Assembly (NCBI RefSeq): GCF_030362795.1
Contig: NZ_JAUCBM010000003.1
Coordinates: forward strand, 124,001-188,000
DNA: 64,000 nucleotides
Origin: Pseudochrobactrum kiredjianiae
GTDB taxonomy: Bacteria; Pseudomonadota; Alphaproteobacteria; Rhizobiales; Rhizobiaceae
Reading direction: 5' to 3'
The notes below the pieces were generated by a model. The model saw only the letters and a program-made list of their open reading frames with translations, was not told the origin of the DNA and made no database searches. The position numbers and the translations under genes are program-made. Positions 29,561 to 38,141 of the stretch are shown in pieces (the stretch's first letter is position 1; every line of letters begins with the position of its first letter).

Positions 29561-30007
29561 ATGAGCAAACCATTCTGGCAAACCAAAACACTGCGTGAAC
29601 TGAACAAGCATGAATGGGAAAGCCTTTGCGACGGCTGTGGCCAGTGCTGCCTGCATAAATTGCAGGATGATGATACGGACGAGATTTACGGCACAGGTGT
29701 TGCCTGTACGCTTTTGGACGGTACAAGCTGCCAGTGTTCGGATTATCCGAACCGCAGAAAAACTGTGCCGGATTGCGTATTTCTGACGCCTGAGATTATT
29801 GAAACTGTGCGCTGGTTGCCTGAAACCTGCGGCTATCGCCGCGTGTCTGAGGGCAGGGATCTGGACTGGTGGCATCCGCTGGTGTCCGGCTCAAAGGAAA
29901 CAGTGCATGAGGCTGGTATTTCTGTACGCGGAAAAATCACTGCTTACGATCATGATTTGCCGGATGAAGAGGCATTTTTAAAGCATATGACCGGCCATAT
30001 TGCCTGA
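29561..30007 (+). CDS. ycgN: YcgN family cysteine cluster protein (UPF0260)
   Basis: A 148-residue cytoplasmic protein with the UPF0260/YkgJ-type cysteine cluster: CDGCGQCC near residue 22-29, [18 protein letters not shown], and a Cys in [10 protein letters not shown], which together probably bind a metal or Fe-S centre. C-terminal [22 protein letters not shown] is also family specific. Function is unknown. The start at MSKPFWQ was set because GAGGA stands 4-5 bases upstream. Confidence 0.92.
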   Translation: MSKPFWQTKTLRELNKHEWESLCDGCGQCCLHKLQDDDTDEIYGTGVACTLLDGTSCQCSDYPNRRKTVPDCVFLTPEIIETVRWLPETCGYRRVSEGRDLDWWHPLVSGSKETVHEAGISVRGKITAYDHDLPDEEAFLKHMTGHIA

Positions 30008-30129
30008 TAGGGTATATAATTACTGTTTGATGAACTGTAAATGAATGATTGATTGCTGCTGCATTCAGAAATAGCCTGCTACTTATTGGATATTGAATTT
30101 AACAACAATAACGATCCAAGGAGAATGCT

Positions 30130-30492
30130 ATGTCGGGTTTTTCAATGAAAGCAGTAATTGTTTCAGGTCTGATTGGTCTTGCAGGTGTTTTCTCTGCCGG
30201 TGCATCAGCGCAGGCCGCTACACCGATGGTATCAGTCGCAGTCAGCGGTACGAGTGTAGGCGCACCGGTGGTGCAGGTTAATCATCGTAACGGACATTAT
30301 AACCATCCGCAGTATCGCCCGAACCGTTATGCCTGCTCACCTCGCGAGGCAACATCCAAAGCTTCTCGTATGGGTATTCGCGGCACACGTGTTCACAGCA
30401 ACCGCTCGACAATCCGTGTTTCAGGCTACCGTCATGGCCGACCAGCAAGCGTGCTGTTTGGTAAGGCGCGTGGTTGCCCGATCCTGCGCTAA
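30130..30492 (+). CDS. Small secreted basic protein
   Basis: A 120-residue exported protein of unknown function. A signal peptide covers about residues 1-35 (hydrophobic VIVSGLIGLAGVFSAGASAQA then A). The mature part has a His/Asn/Pro/Tyr-rich stretch, then a conserved-looking basic domain CSPREATSKASRMGIRGTRV ... GRPASVLFGKARGCP with two cysteines likely bonded in the periplasm. Similar short proteins recur in Brucella and rhizobia, without assigned role. AAGGAG stands before ATG. Ends in a strong terminator. Confidence 0.82.
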   Translation: MSGFSMKAVIVSGLIGLAGVFSAGASAQAATPMVSVAVSGTSVGAPVVQVNHRNGHYNHPQYRPNRYACSPREATSKASRMGIRGTRVHSNRSTIRVSGYRHGRPASVLFGKARGCPILR

Positions 30493-30524
30493 ACGGAAAC
30501 TGATACACTGAAATCAATATCTTG

Positions 30525-30563
30525 CAGGCCGCGAAGGGAAAGATTCGCGGCCTGTCGTTTTTT
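30525..30563 (+). terminator. Terminator after the small secreted protein
   Basis: CAGGCCGCGAA / TTCGCGGCCTG stem followed by TCG and a TTTTTT run. Confidence 0.85.
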
Positions 30564-30742
30564 AAGATTATTGCCGGATCATTATTGGCTCTGTGATTTA
30601 CAAAAACATATTGTTTTACATCATGATGTACGGAATTTGAGCCAATATTCTTCATGTGATTAAACACTGAATAATAATGTTTTGGCTGATCTGCGAGTTG
30701 GTCTTGCGATCATGTTTCGATTCAGGTAGATCGGAGTTGTGT

Positions 30743-30819
30743 GGGCCTGTAGCTCAATTGGTCAGAGCCGGCGGCTCATAACCGCTTGGTTGGGGGTTCG
30801 AGTCCCTCCGGGCCCACCA
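30743..30819 (+). tRNA. tRNA with CAT anticodon, probably tRNA-Ile2 (or elongator Met)
   Basis: A full 77-nt cloverleaf: acceptor GGGCCTG/CGGGCCC, D-arm GCTC...GAGC, anticodon arm GGCGG-CTCATAA-CCGCT with CAT at 30777-30779, variable TGGTT, T-arm GGGGG-TTCGAGT-CCCTC, and an encoded CCA. The stem-variable segment CTCATAAyCGCTTGGT resembles the minor isoleucine tRNA of E. coli, whose C34 is changed to lysidine, so Ile2 is favoured; automatic annotation may say Met. Confidence 0.9.
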
Positions 30820-30848
30820 TTTTTAATTTCTCCGATCAGTAATCCGTT

Positions 30849-31376
30849 TCATTGGACTGTGAGCTCTTTAAGCTGCCATGACCATCTGTGGTCAAATCGT
30901 GAATCCTGCAAATCGGGATAGCTGTCACGCGGATAAACAAGCCAATAAGGGCCTTTATCTTTGATGGTCAGTCGTTTGCCATCCATGAATGCTGCTATGA
31001 GCGTTTTATAATCAACTGCATCCCGAAGTGGTATATCGACGATATAGTCGTTCCAAGCCGTTAAGCGCAGCAGCGCAGAGGCATTATAAGTGCTTGCATC
31101 AATACCGGCTTTCTTGAGAATGTCGGTCAAAGCAATGCCTTCAAAATGATGAACCCCTGTCGTCCATGCGGTTTGGGTTTCGATTGTTGCGCGGGGCAGG
31201 TTCAGAAGCTCCTCCTCAGACAAGATGACAGTAGAACCGGATTGATCGGTAATCCGCAGATTACCGATTTTATCGGTTTGAGCACTGCTTATGCCTGTGA
31301 GTATGAAGGTGCTGTAACTAAAAGCGGCTAGAATTACGAATTTTCTAAGAAAATTACGTCTTGATGCTCCCGTCAT
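30849..31376 (-). CDS. Tat-exported molybdopterin-fold (SUOX-like) protein without cysteine
   Basis: A 175-residue protein. The N-terminus SRRNFLRK fits a Tat signal (S-R-R-x-F-L-K) followed by a hydrophobic stretch. The rest matches a short oxidoreductase molybdopterin-binding (sulfite oxidase) fold: GVHHFEGIALTDILKKAGID, LRLTAWNDYIVDIPL, and GPYWLVYPRD. The chain contains no cysteine, so the usual thiolate ligand to molybdenum is missing; a non-catalytic or sensory role is likely, as in members found beside histidine kinases. No kinase is adjacent here. AAGGTGA precedes ATG. Confidence 0.75.
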   Translation of the reverse strand: MTGASRRNFLRKFVILAAFSYSTFILTGISSAQTDKIGNLRITDQSGSTVILSEEELLNLPRATIETQTAWTTGVHHFEGIALTDILKKAGIDASTYNASALLRLTAWNDYIVDIPLRDAVDYKTLIAAFMDGKRLTIKDKGPYWLVYPRDSYPDLQDSRFDHRWSWQLKELTVQ

Positions 31377-31542
31377 CACTGCTCACCTTTTCTTGTTTCG
31401 GTATTTAGAAGGTCTTAATTAAGAGATATATCGTCATTTGTGTTGCGACAATACAGGTGTTTTAAGTGCTGTGACTTTTCTTGCGGCAGAAATGCCACCC
31501 CGCTCTGTTTGTTTGATGACAAGAGGGAGTAACCACGAAGTA

Positions 31543-31821
31543 TCAACTCATCCTGCCAATAGTGAGGCTAAGGCTAACGAAGATGCCTAAAGCCAAAATC
31601 CAATTGGTGATTGTGATCGCGGATTGTTGTTTTTCGAACAATCTTAAAACACCCCAGACAACAGCCCATGTTATTAGAGTGCCGATAACCGCACTTCCGG
31701 CGAAACTTGTCAGTACTTCAGAGCTTTCGGCTCCTGCGATCAGTTTGCTCAGAGCTTTGCTAGTGCCGAACAGCAGTGCAAAGAGAAACAGCGTGGCAGC
31801 TGAGCCCATATCGGGTTTCAC
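31543..31821 (-). CDS. Small three-helix membrane protein
   Basis: A 92-residue inner membrane protein with three predicted helices (about 7-27, 40-60 and 70-88). No family recognised. The start is GTG 15 bases after the stop of the upstream acidic-tail gene; ATG at 31809 is an alternative. Close spacing suggests cotranscription. The plus-strand frame over the same bases was rejected as a shadow, though it is almost as long, so strand assignment is not fully certain. Confidence 0.6.
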   Translation of the reverse strand: MKPDMGSAATLFLFALLFGTSKALSKLIAGAESSEVLTSFAGSAVIGTLITWAVVWGVLRLFEKQQSAITITNWILALGIFVSLSLTIGRMS

Positions 31822-31836
31822 AGGTCGATATTACGC

Positions 31837-32031
31837 TTAATAGGCATCGTCCTCATCTTCATCGTCATCAGCTTCTACGACGTCCCATAGAAAAGCGCGC
31901 AAGCGCTCTTCCATAGTTTTTCGGGATGCGCCGGATTTTTCCAAATCACGTTTCAGTTTGAAAAAGCGCTCCTTGTCCTCCGGTGAAAGATATTTTGTCG
32001 CGGATTCCAAGTTTGATAATTCGTTGGCCAT
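31837..32031 (-). CDS. Small acidic-tailed hypothetical protein
   Basis: A 64-residue hydrophilic protein. The first 50 residues are predicted helical (LSPEDKERFFKLKRDLEKSG), and the C-terminus is a run of Asp/Glu (EADDDEDEDD). No family recognised. Codon use is normal and the amphipathic pattern looks genuine, but the ribosome binding site is poor. Confidence 0.6.
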   Translation of the reverse strand: MANELSNLESATKYLSPEDKERFFKLKRDLEKSGASRKTMEERLRAFLWDVVEADDDEDEDDAY

Positions 32032-32137
32032 AAAATTTTGTAAGCTTCTGCAAGAGGAGAGGGCATATTTTGTTGTCTTCAGTTAGTAAGGTATTATACG
32101 ACTTCTGCACAGAGCGTTTTTGATATGGCGGCCAGTT

Positions 32138-32497
32138 ATGATTTATGAAGACTATAATGCATTTTGTGCATCCTTGCCTGCCACCTCCCATGTTGTGCAG
32201 TGGGGCGGAGCGCATGTCTGGAAGGTTGGCGGCAAGGTTTTTGTTATTGGTGGTTGGAATAAAGATCAGCCGAGTTTCAGCTTTAAAGTCAGTCATATTG
32301 CTTATGAAATGCTGCAAGAGCAGCCGGGGTTACGCCCTGCACCCTATCTTGCTTCACGGGGCATGAAGTGGATACAGCATTACGAAGCGCCCGGTCTGAG
32401 TGATGAGGAGTTGAAAGATTATATCAGAGAGTCTCATCATCTGGTTGCGCAAGGTTTGTCGAAAAAGAAGCAGAGAGAACTTGGTCTTCTTGAATAA
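32138..32497 (+). CDS. MmcQ/YjbR family DNA-binding protein
   Basis: A 119-residue protein of the MmcQ/YjbR family, with a CyaY-like fold and a double-wing DNA-binding motif. Family marks: VQWGGAHVWKVGGKVFVIGGW, FSFKVSHIAYEMLQEQPGLRPAPYLASRGMKWI and DEELKDYIRESHHLVAQGLSKK. The physiological role is unknown. The start at MIYEDYNAF was chosen by family alignment; GGCGG upstream is weak. Confidence 0.9.
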   Translation: MIYEDYNAFCASLPATSHVVQWGGAHVWKVGGKVFVIGGWNKDQPSFSFKVSHIAYEMLQEQPGLRPAPYLASRGMKWIQHYEAPGLSDEELKDYIRESHHLVAQGLSKKKQRELGLLE

Positions 32498-32520
32498 CCT
32501 GCTCGCGTAGACGCGCTGGA

Positions 32521-32886
32521 TTAGCGCTTTTTCATAATCAAGGTATCGCTGGATCTGGGAGCCGTATAATTCATAACAACACGTATTGTTCTGGATTTAG
32601 CGCCTGATTTATTGGCGCAATCAAGCAAGGCTTGTTGTGCGCTGAGGGCAAAAATCTTACCGGCCTCGCGAACGGGCTGATACTCGACGGCAACGACCTC
32701 TGTGAGATCACCATCAGCATTATAAGTGACTTCAAACACAGCGCGGGCTTTCTGATAATCCATTTTTTCAGGAAGTATCCAGCATTTCGCCGCCATATCC
32801 GCAATGACTTCTGCAATAGGGGCGGCATGCAACGCAGACGGAAACAGGCTGAGTGCCGCAAGAATAGCTAAACAGGTCTTCTTCAT
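32521..32886 (-). CDS. Secreted TonB/TolA C-terminal-like protein
   Basis: A 121-residue protein with a clear signal peptide (MKKTCLAILAALSLFPSALHAA). The mature part resembles the C-terminal domain of TolA/TonB-type proteins: KCWILPEKM, VFEVTYNADGDLTEV and ALSAQQALLDCANKSG, with two cysteines likely disulfide bonded. Such stand-alone domains are frequent in rhizobia, function unknown; binding to Tol or TonB partners would be inference. GGGGAAAT precedes ATG. Confidence 0.78.
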   Translation of the reverse strand: MKKTCLAILAALSLFPSALHAAPIAEVIADMAAKCWILPEKMDYQKARAVFEVTYNADGDLTEVVAVEYQPVREAGKIFALSAQQALLDCANKSGAKSRTIRVVMNYTAPRSSDTLIMKKR

Positions 32887-33100
32887 ATTTCCCCAAAAGC
32901 ATTGTCACGTGTCTGTAATACATAGGCATAAAACGTGAGGAGTGGTAGGGCTTTGTCGGTTTATTCAGGCAAATGCCGTGAATATGATCGGCTGGGGGAG
33001 ACGATCTCTGTAAAATAATTGTAGCTTTCGCTTGCAGAGACAATTGTCGAATTTTCATGATAATGCGTTGATCGCAAAAGGATCGCGCAGGAGGAGATGG

Positions 33101-34000
33101 ATGCCGTTACAGTTATTTCAGGGGCTCTCAGCGTTTCCTTTAACGCCTGTGAACGCAGATGGTCAGATAGATCTGGATCGTTTGGGGCAGATGTTGGAGC
33201 GGCTGGTTAAGGCGGGTGTTGATTCAATAGGTTTGCTCGGTAGTACGGGCACATATGCTTATCTGAGTCATGCTGAAAGATCGCAGGTGCTGGCAACAGC
33301 AGTTGAGACTGTGGGTGGACGGGTGCCGCTGATCGTTGGTGTCGGGGCGCTGCGTACAGATTGGGCACAGCAATTTGCGCGGGATGCGGAAAAAGCGGGG
33401 GCAGACGGATTGTTGCTGGCGCCGGTTTCTTATGCTCCGTTGACAGAAGCTGAAGTTGCGCTGCATTTTGAAGCAGTGGCAGGCGCAACAGCTTTGCCCT
33501 TATGTATTTATAACAATCCGGGCACGACGCATTTCGCATTCACAGAAGCTTTGCTCGCGCGGATATCTGCATTGAAAAATGTTGCGGCAGTTAAAATGCC
33601 TGCACCGGCAGATGGTGATTTCAAGGCTGAGTTAAGCCGGTTGCAATCGGCATGTGTGCCGGATTTTGCAATTGGTTATAGCGGAGACTGGCATGCTGCA
33701 CCTGCTTTGCTTGCCGGGGCAAAGGCTTGGTATAGTGTGGTGGCGGGCTTGTTGCCGGTTCCGGCATTGCAGCTCACAAGAGCGGCGCAAAGTGGTGATA
33801 CAGCTGCGACTGCTGTGCGTGATGCGGCGTTTGAGCCTTTATGGGCGCTGTTTCGCCAATATAGCAGCTTGCGGGTTATGTATGCGATAGCGGAAGAACT
33901 GGGTTTGCCGGCAGGTCTGCCGCCTGCACCGCTTAAACCAATCCCGTCAGAAGCAAGAGAGGCGGTTGCACAGGCGCTTGAGGGTCTGCGGAAAATTTGA
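33101..34000 (+). CDS. Dihydrodipicolinate synthase / N-acetylneuraminate lyase family aldolase
   Basis: A 299-residue class I aldolase, TIM barrel. The Schiff-base lysine is K165 (AAVKMPAP) and the assisting tyrosine is Y137 (CIYNNPGTTHF). The usual GTTGE motif reads GSTGTYAYLS, so this is not canonical DapA; the family includes enzymes acting on keto acids from sugars and amino acids. The N-terminus FQGLSAFPLTPVNADGQID is typical. AGGAGGAGATGG precedes ATG. It stands alone, so its pathway cannot be inferred from neighbours. Confidence 0.88.
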   Translation: MPLQLFQGLSAFPLTPVNADGQIDLDRLGQMLERLVKAGVDSIGLLGSTGTYAYLSHAERSQVLATAVETVGGRVPLIVGVGALRTDWAQQFARDAEKAGADGLLLAPVSYAPLTEAEVALHFEAVAGATALPLCIYNNPGTTHFAFTEALLARISALKNVAAVKMPAPADGDFKAELSRLQSACVPDFAIGYSGDWHAAPALLAGAKAWYSVVAGLLPVPALQLTRAAQSGDTAATAVRDAAFEPLWALFRQYSSLRVMYAIAEELGLPAGLPPAPLKPIPSEAREAVAQALEGLRKI

Positions 34001-34049
34001 GGGCGACGTTTTTGAGTCATTCAAGATGTTTGCTCAAAAATGCAGATAC

Positions 34050-34082
34050 AAAAAAGCCCCGGAAATCCGGGGCTTTCTTTTT
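34050..34082. terminator. Bidirectional terminator between the aldolase and porin genes
   Basis: AAAAAAGCCCCGG / CCGGGGCTTTCTTTTT hairpin between convergent genes. Confidence 0.88.
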
Positions 34083-34098
34083 AACCTGTCGTAACAGA

Positions 34099-34770
34099 TT
34101 AGAACTTGTAGTTTACACCAACGCGAACGGTGTGGAACGGAGCTTTAACTTCGCCGAAGCGGTTGCCGTTAACATCGTCCAGTTTCAGCTTGCCGAGGTC
34201 GGTATAGAGGTATTCCGACTTCAGAGTTACGTTGTTGGTCAGTGCGTATTCTGCACCGGCACCTACAGTGTAACCAACTTTAGTGTCGGACTGGGAAAAG
34301 CTGTTTGTGCCATCAAAAGCAGAAGCTTTGATCTTACCGTAAGCAACACCACCTGTTGCGTAAACCATGAAGCGGTCTACTGGTGTGTAACCGAGACGAG
34401 CACGTGTTGTACCGAACCAGTTAACTTTAGCTTCTGCGCCAAGGCCGCCAACTTCAACATCGGACTTCAGACCAGCGCCCTGAATGTCAGTTTCAAGACC
34501 AACGATTACCTGGTCGAACTGCCAGTTATAACCAGCCTGAACACCACCGAGGAAACCATTCGAGTTGTCTTTAGCGGAGGCGTCAACATTGTATGCGTTG
34601 AACTTGTTTTTGCCGCCAGCATAACCGGCGTTCACACCGACATAGCCACCTGTCCAGGAGAAGGTGTCGGCAACAGCAACAGGAGCTGGTTCGTTGTATA
34701 CGATAGCATCAGCTGCAAAAGCGCTTGTGGAGGAGAGAAGCAGAGCAGCTGCCAGAGTTGTATATTTCAT
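34099..34770 (-). CDS. Omp25/Omp31-type outer membrane beta-barrel protein
   Basis: A 223-residue outer membrane protein. The signal peptide ends SAFAA; the mature chain has alternating strands of an eight-stranded OmpA-like barrel, starting WTGGYVGVNAGYAGG (the family entry motif), with GGVQAGYNWQF, LGYTPVDRFMVYATGGVAYG and VTLKSEYLYTDLGKL, and ends VRVGVNYKF with the terminal Phe needed for outer membrane insertion. Brucella Omp25/Omp31 and rhizobial RopB belong here. AAGGAG precedes ATG. Several paralogues are usual, so no symbol is given. Confidence 0.93.
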   Translation of the reverse strand: MKYTTLAAALLLSSTSAFAADAIVYNEPAPVAVADTFSWTGGYVGVNAGYAGGKNKFNAYNVDASAKDNSNGFLGGVQAGYNWQFDQVIVGLETDIQGAGLKSDVEVGGLGAEAKVNWFGTTRARLGYTPVDRFMVYATGGVAYGKIKASAFDGTNSFSQSDTKVGYTVGAGAEYALTNNVTLKSEYLYTDLGKLKLDDVNGNRFGEVKAPFHTVRVGVNYKF

Positions 34771-34949
34771 TTGATGAACTCCTTTTTGATTTCGTTAGAA
34801 ACATAAGATGTACCCATCGAAATGTCTGTCACAAAAATGCAACAGCAAGTTCTTATCGTCTTGAAGTAAATGTGATCGCATTGACACTTTTCGGCCATAA
34901 TGTAATTGTGCGCGCCGCTCACGCAAATGTGTTATTTCTCACGGTAATA

Positions 34950-36131
34950 TTATGCGATCTGCCCCGCGCTATGGCCCGATGCCCATGCCCACTGGAAATT
35001 ATATCCACCAAGCCAGCCGGTTACATCCACACATTCTCCAATGAAATAAAGACCTTGTACCTTTTTCGACTCCATTGTCTTTGAGTCGAGTTCATTGGTG
35101 TTGATACCGCCAAGTGTCACTTCTGCCGTGCGGTAACCTTCGGATCCTGCCGGTTTAAAATGCCAATCCTGAATTGCAGCAACGAGATTAGCCAAAACTT
35201 TGTCGGACAAATCAGCCAGAGGCTTGTTCAATTGTGTCTTTTCCGTGAAAAACTGAGCCAAACGGCGGGGTAATTTCTCTGCAAGAGCCGTTTGAGCGGA
35301 CTGTTTTCCGTTCATTTTTCGTGCATTTTTTAACAATGCGAGGAAGTCAAAGTCCGGTTCAACGGTCAAAGTGACCTCATCACCCTCCCGCCAATAGGAT
35401 GAAATCTGCAGAATCGCAGGTCCGCTCATACCGCGATGGGTGAAAAGCAGGGCTTCGCGGAATCGGGTTTTGCCGTGACGCAGCTCTGCATCGACTGCGA
35501 TTCCCGATAGCGGGCTGAGTTGTTCGAGAAGATTTGGCTCCAGCGTCAGCGGCACGAGACCCGGACGTGTTTCAATCAGACTATGACCAAACTGATTGGC
35601 GACCTGATAGGCAAAACCGGTTGCGCCCATCTTAGGGATGGATTTACCGCCGGTGGCAATCACCAGAGAACTGGCTTCGATCTTGTCATAACTCGTTGTA
35701 ATCGCAAAACCGTCAGTGGTTTTGCTGATATCGGAAACGGTGGTGTTAAGATCGAGCCGGACATTGGCCTGCTGCATTTCTGTCCGCAGCATATTGATAA
35801 TGTCTTTGGCGCTGTTATCGCAAAACAGCTGACCCAACGTCTTTTCATGCCAGTCGATGCCATATTGATTGACCATGGCGATAAAATCTTGTGGCGTGAA
35901 CCGTGCCAGTGCGGATTTGCAGAAATGCGGGTTGTCGGACAGATAGTTCTTTGCTGTCGCGTGAATATTGGTGAAGTTGCAGCGGCCACCGCCGGAGATA
36001 CGGATTTTATCACCCGCTGATTTGGCATGATCAATCAGCACAACGGAGCGACCCCGCTGAGCAGCACGGATTGCACACATCATGCCGGCAGCACCTGCAC
36101 CGATAATTACAACGTCTTTTTTCTCTGTCAC
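34950..36131 (-). CDS. BaiN/RdsA-type FAD-dependent oxidoreductase (HI0933 family)
   Basis: A 393-residue flavoprotein. The Rossmann start DVVIIGAGAAGMMCAIRAAQRG binds FAD; KIRISGGGRCNFTN is the family signature; LVIATGGKSIPKMGATG and the C-terminal LYFIGECVDVTGWLGGYNFQWAWASG complete the FAD site. Family members include the bile acid dehydrogenase BaiN and YhiN, with no defined reaction here. The GTG at 36131 (VTEKKDVVI) was chosen since the longer frame begins inside the pncA terminator. Confidence 0.9.
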   Translation of the reverse strand: MTEKKDVVIIGAGAAGMMCAIRAAQRGRSVVLIDHAKSAGDKIRISGGGRCNFTNIHATAKNYLSDNPHFCKSALARFTPQDFIAMVNQYGIDWHEKTLGQLFCDNSAKDIINMLRTEMQQANVRLDLNTTVSDISKTTDGFAITTSYDKIEASSLVIATGGKSIPKMGATGFAYQVANQFGHSLIETRPGLVPLTLEPNLLEQLSPLSGIAVDAELRHGKTRFREALLFTHRGMSGPAILQISSYWREGDEVTLTVEPDFDFLALLKNARKMNGKQSAQTALAEKLPRRLAQFFTEKTQLNKPLADLSDKVLANLVAAIQDWHFKPAGSEGYRTAEVTLGGINTNELDSKTMESKKVQGLYFIGECVDVTGWLGGYNFQWAWASGHSAGQIA

Positions 36132-36180
36132 GGTGAGGCTTTCTGATACGGGTAATAAGAAGGAAGGGCTTATATAAAGC

Positions 36181-36209
36181 AAAAAAGGCAGCCGTCGAGC
36201 GCTGCCTTT
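36181..36209 (-). terminator. Terminator of pncA
   Basis: AAAGGCAGC / GCTGCCTTT stem followed on the minus strand by TTTTTT, 28 bases past the pncA stop. Confidence 0.8.
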
Positions 36210-36236
36210 CATTGTGGAGGTGTGTACTGATTTATA

Positions 36237-36851
36237 TCAGCGGAAATTGACGCCTGCATTGCGCATTTGCTTCATCATGGTTTGCAGTGACCCGTCAATA
36301 TCAATAGCGCGGCTCAAATCTGGCAGAACCGTCACATTGAAACCCTGTGCAGCGGCATCGAGTGCGGAATAGGCGACGCAAAAATCTGTGGCCAGACCCG
36401 CCAGCGTAATATTCTTAATGCCGCGCTCTTTTAAATAGCCACCGAGACCCGTCGGTGTCATGTGATCGTTTTCAAAGAAGGCGGAATAGCTGTCGATCGC
36501 TTTGCGATAGCCTTTGCGGATCACCAGTTCGGCTTTTGTCCATTGCAGGTCTTTATGAAATTCGGCGCCTTGCGTCCCCTGCACGCAATGATCCGGCCAC
36601 AAAGTCTGTTTGCCGTAAGGCATTGTGATCATTTCATAAGGCGAGCGGCCTTCATGCTGGGATGCAAAGCTGGAATGATCGGCAGGATGCCAGTCTTGTG
36701 TCAGAACAACATGGTCAAAGCGCTCGATTTCCTGATTGATACCGGCAATGATTGTATCTCCGCCAGCAACGCCCAAAGCGCCCTCCGGGCAAAAATCATT
36801 CTGAATATCAATAACGATAAACGCACTGCTTTTTTGATCGCGTTCCGTCAT
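36237..36851 (-). CDS. pncA: Nicotinamidase PncA
   Basis: A 204-residue cytoplasmic hydrolase that converts nicotinamide to nicotinate for NAD salvage. The catalytic triad is visible: D15 (VIDIQNDFCPEG), K113 (RKGYRKAID) and C158 (LATDFCVAYSALDA); metal ligands D53, H55 and H59 are in DWHPADHSSF, and a cis-peptide bond is expected at GLATD. The length is close to E. coli PncA. GGGAGAG precedes ATG. It follows gbcB on the same strand at 76 bases and could be in one transcript. Confidence 0.95.
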   Translation of the reverse strand: MTERDQKSSAFIVIDIQNDFCPEGALGVAGGDTIIAGINQEIERFDHVVLTQDWHPADHSSFASQHEGRSPYEMITMPYGKQTLWPDHCVQGTQGAEFHKDLQWTKAELVIRKGYRKAIDSYSAFFENDHMTPTGLGGYLKERGIKNITLAGLATDFCVAYSALDAAAQGFNVTVLPDLSRAIDIDGSLQTMMKQMRNAGVNFR

Positions 36852-36927
36852 GCTGCTCTCCCGTCACTCTCTCTCATCTCTTTGCGATCAGTGACGAAAG
36901 AGCAGCAAAAGGTCAAGCCCTCAGCTG

Positions 36928-38010
36928 TCAGGCTTCGATCTCCACGCGACCAAGCGGATGTGAGCAACAGGCGAGGATATAACCTTCTTCAATCTCATCA
37001 TCGCGGATACCGCCATTATGGTTCATCGAGGTCTCGCCGCTCAGACATTTGACTTTGCAGGTGCCGCAGACACCGAACTCGCAGGCGCTTGGTATTTTCA
37101 AACCACCGTTACGCGCTGCCAGCAAAACCGTATCTGTCGGGCTACATTGAACTTCCATGCCGGAAAGTGTGAAAATAACGCTGGGCGCTTCGGTTTCCGC
37201 ATCCGATGCTGCTGCAGCCAGAGCGGCAGGAACAGGAATGGCTGGTGTTTCTGAGGCCGGTTGAAAGCTCTCCTGATGGTAATTGTCTATATTGAAGCCA
37301 TTGGCTTCCAGCATTTCGCGCACTGCCCGCATAAACGGCTCAGGGCCGCAGCAAAAGACTGTACGGTCGCGAAAATCAGGCGCAGAAATATCAATGACAC
37401 TGTGGCTGATGCGTCCGTGTACGCCGCTCCAGACATTGCGCGCAATGGAGCGCTCAACAACCAATTGCAGGCGCAGATTATCCATACGGCTGGCAAGCAG
37501 TTCCAGTTCTTTGCGGAAAATGATTTCATCCGGTGAGCGGGCGCAATTGAGGAAAACCACATCGCTGTCCGGCTGTGTGTCATAGAGAAAACGCGTCATT
37601 GACATCATCGGAGTGATGCCGGAACCCGCTGAAATAAACAGGTATTTTTTACCCGGATGCGACACCAGCGAGAAATCACCGGCAGGACCAAAGGCTTTGA
37701 GCTGCATACCGGGGCGCATATTATCCAGCATCCAGCGCGTGCCGATACTGCCGGTCTGTGCTTTGATGGTGATGGAAACAGAATAGGGGCGCGACGGTGT
37801 GGAGGACAGCGTATAGGTGCGCATGACCGGTTCCGGCACAGCCGGAATCTCAATCGTAATGAACTGACCCGGCATATAGCGGAACCAGTTATTATTTTCC
37901 GGCGTGCGGAACGAGAAGGTCATCACGTCCGGCGCTTCTTCAATCGCCGCATCACATTCCAGAACCTGAAGCCTGTCGTTCCACGGCAGCATTTCATCAA
38001 GATATTTCAT
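36928..38010 (-). CDS. gbcB: Reductase component of a Rieske oxygenase, GbcB-like
   Basis: A 360-residue flavin/iron-sulfur reductase that passes electrons from NAD(P)H to the neighbouring Rieske oxygenase. The FAD domain has MRTYTLSSTP; the NAD domain has KYLFISAGSGITPMMSM and CCGPEPFM; the C-terminal 2Fe-2S plant-type ferredoxin domain has ACEFGVCGTCKVKC with a distant Cys in ILACCSHPLG. This arrangement and length match glycine betaine demethylase GbcB of Pseudomonas. The start follows no clear ribosome binding site. Substrate is inferred from the partner. Confidence 0.85.
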   Translation of the reverse strand: MKYLDEMLPWNDRLQVLECDAAIEEAPDVMTFSFRTPENNNWFRYMPGQFITIEIPAVPEPVMRTYTLSSTPSRPYSVSITIKAQTGSIGTRWMLDNMRPGMQLKAFGPAGDFSLVSHPGKKYLFISAGSGITPMMSMTRFLYDTQPDSDVVFLNCARSPDEIIFRKELELLASRMDNLRLQLVVERSIARNVWSGVHGRISHSVIDISAPDFRDRTVFCCGPEPFMRAVREMLEANGFNIDNYHQESFQPASETPAIPVPAALAAAASDAETEAPSVIFTLSGMEVQCSPTDTVLLAARNGGLKIPSACEFGVCGTCKVKCLSGETSMNHNGGIRDDEIEEGYILACCSHPLGRVEIEA

Positions 38011-38049
38011 AGGTGCTGCACTTTACTTGAAGAGGGGCTTGAATGGGCA

Positions 38050-38083
38050 CAACGCTCTAACACTTTATATTTATAGCATAATG
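38050..38083. repeat. Fragment of the composite palindrome
   Basis: In reverse complement it reads AGCATAATGC... AAAGTGTTAGAGCG, matching the middle of copies 1 and 6. It sits between gbcA and gbcB. Confidence 0.5.
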
Positions 38084-38097
38084 CTGAATATGACTGT

Positions 38098-38133
38098 CCG
38101 GTTGCCGGAGTGTCTTCACGCTCCGGCAACCGG
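38098..38133 (-). promoter_or_regulatory. 13-bp stem hairpin between gbcA and gbcB
   Basis: A perfect CCGGTTGCCGGAG / CTCCGGCAACCGG stem with a 10-base loop, 8 bases past the gbcA stop, with no T-run after it. It could stabilise the gbcA message or attenuate gbcB. Confidence 0.6.
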
Positions 38134-38141
38134 TATCCATA

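Noticed and set aside
31562-31840. Plus-strand 92-residue frame opposite the small membrane protein
   Set aside because: Lacks a hydrophobic pattern and a ribosome binding site, while the minus-strand frame encodes three clean helices and sits in line with another gene.
30743-32886. Possible small genomic island next to the tRNA gene
   Set aside because: No integrase, no duplicate of the tRNA 3' end, and composition like the neighbours; the genes are small but not evidently foreign.
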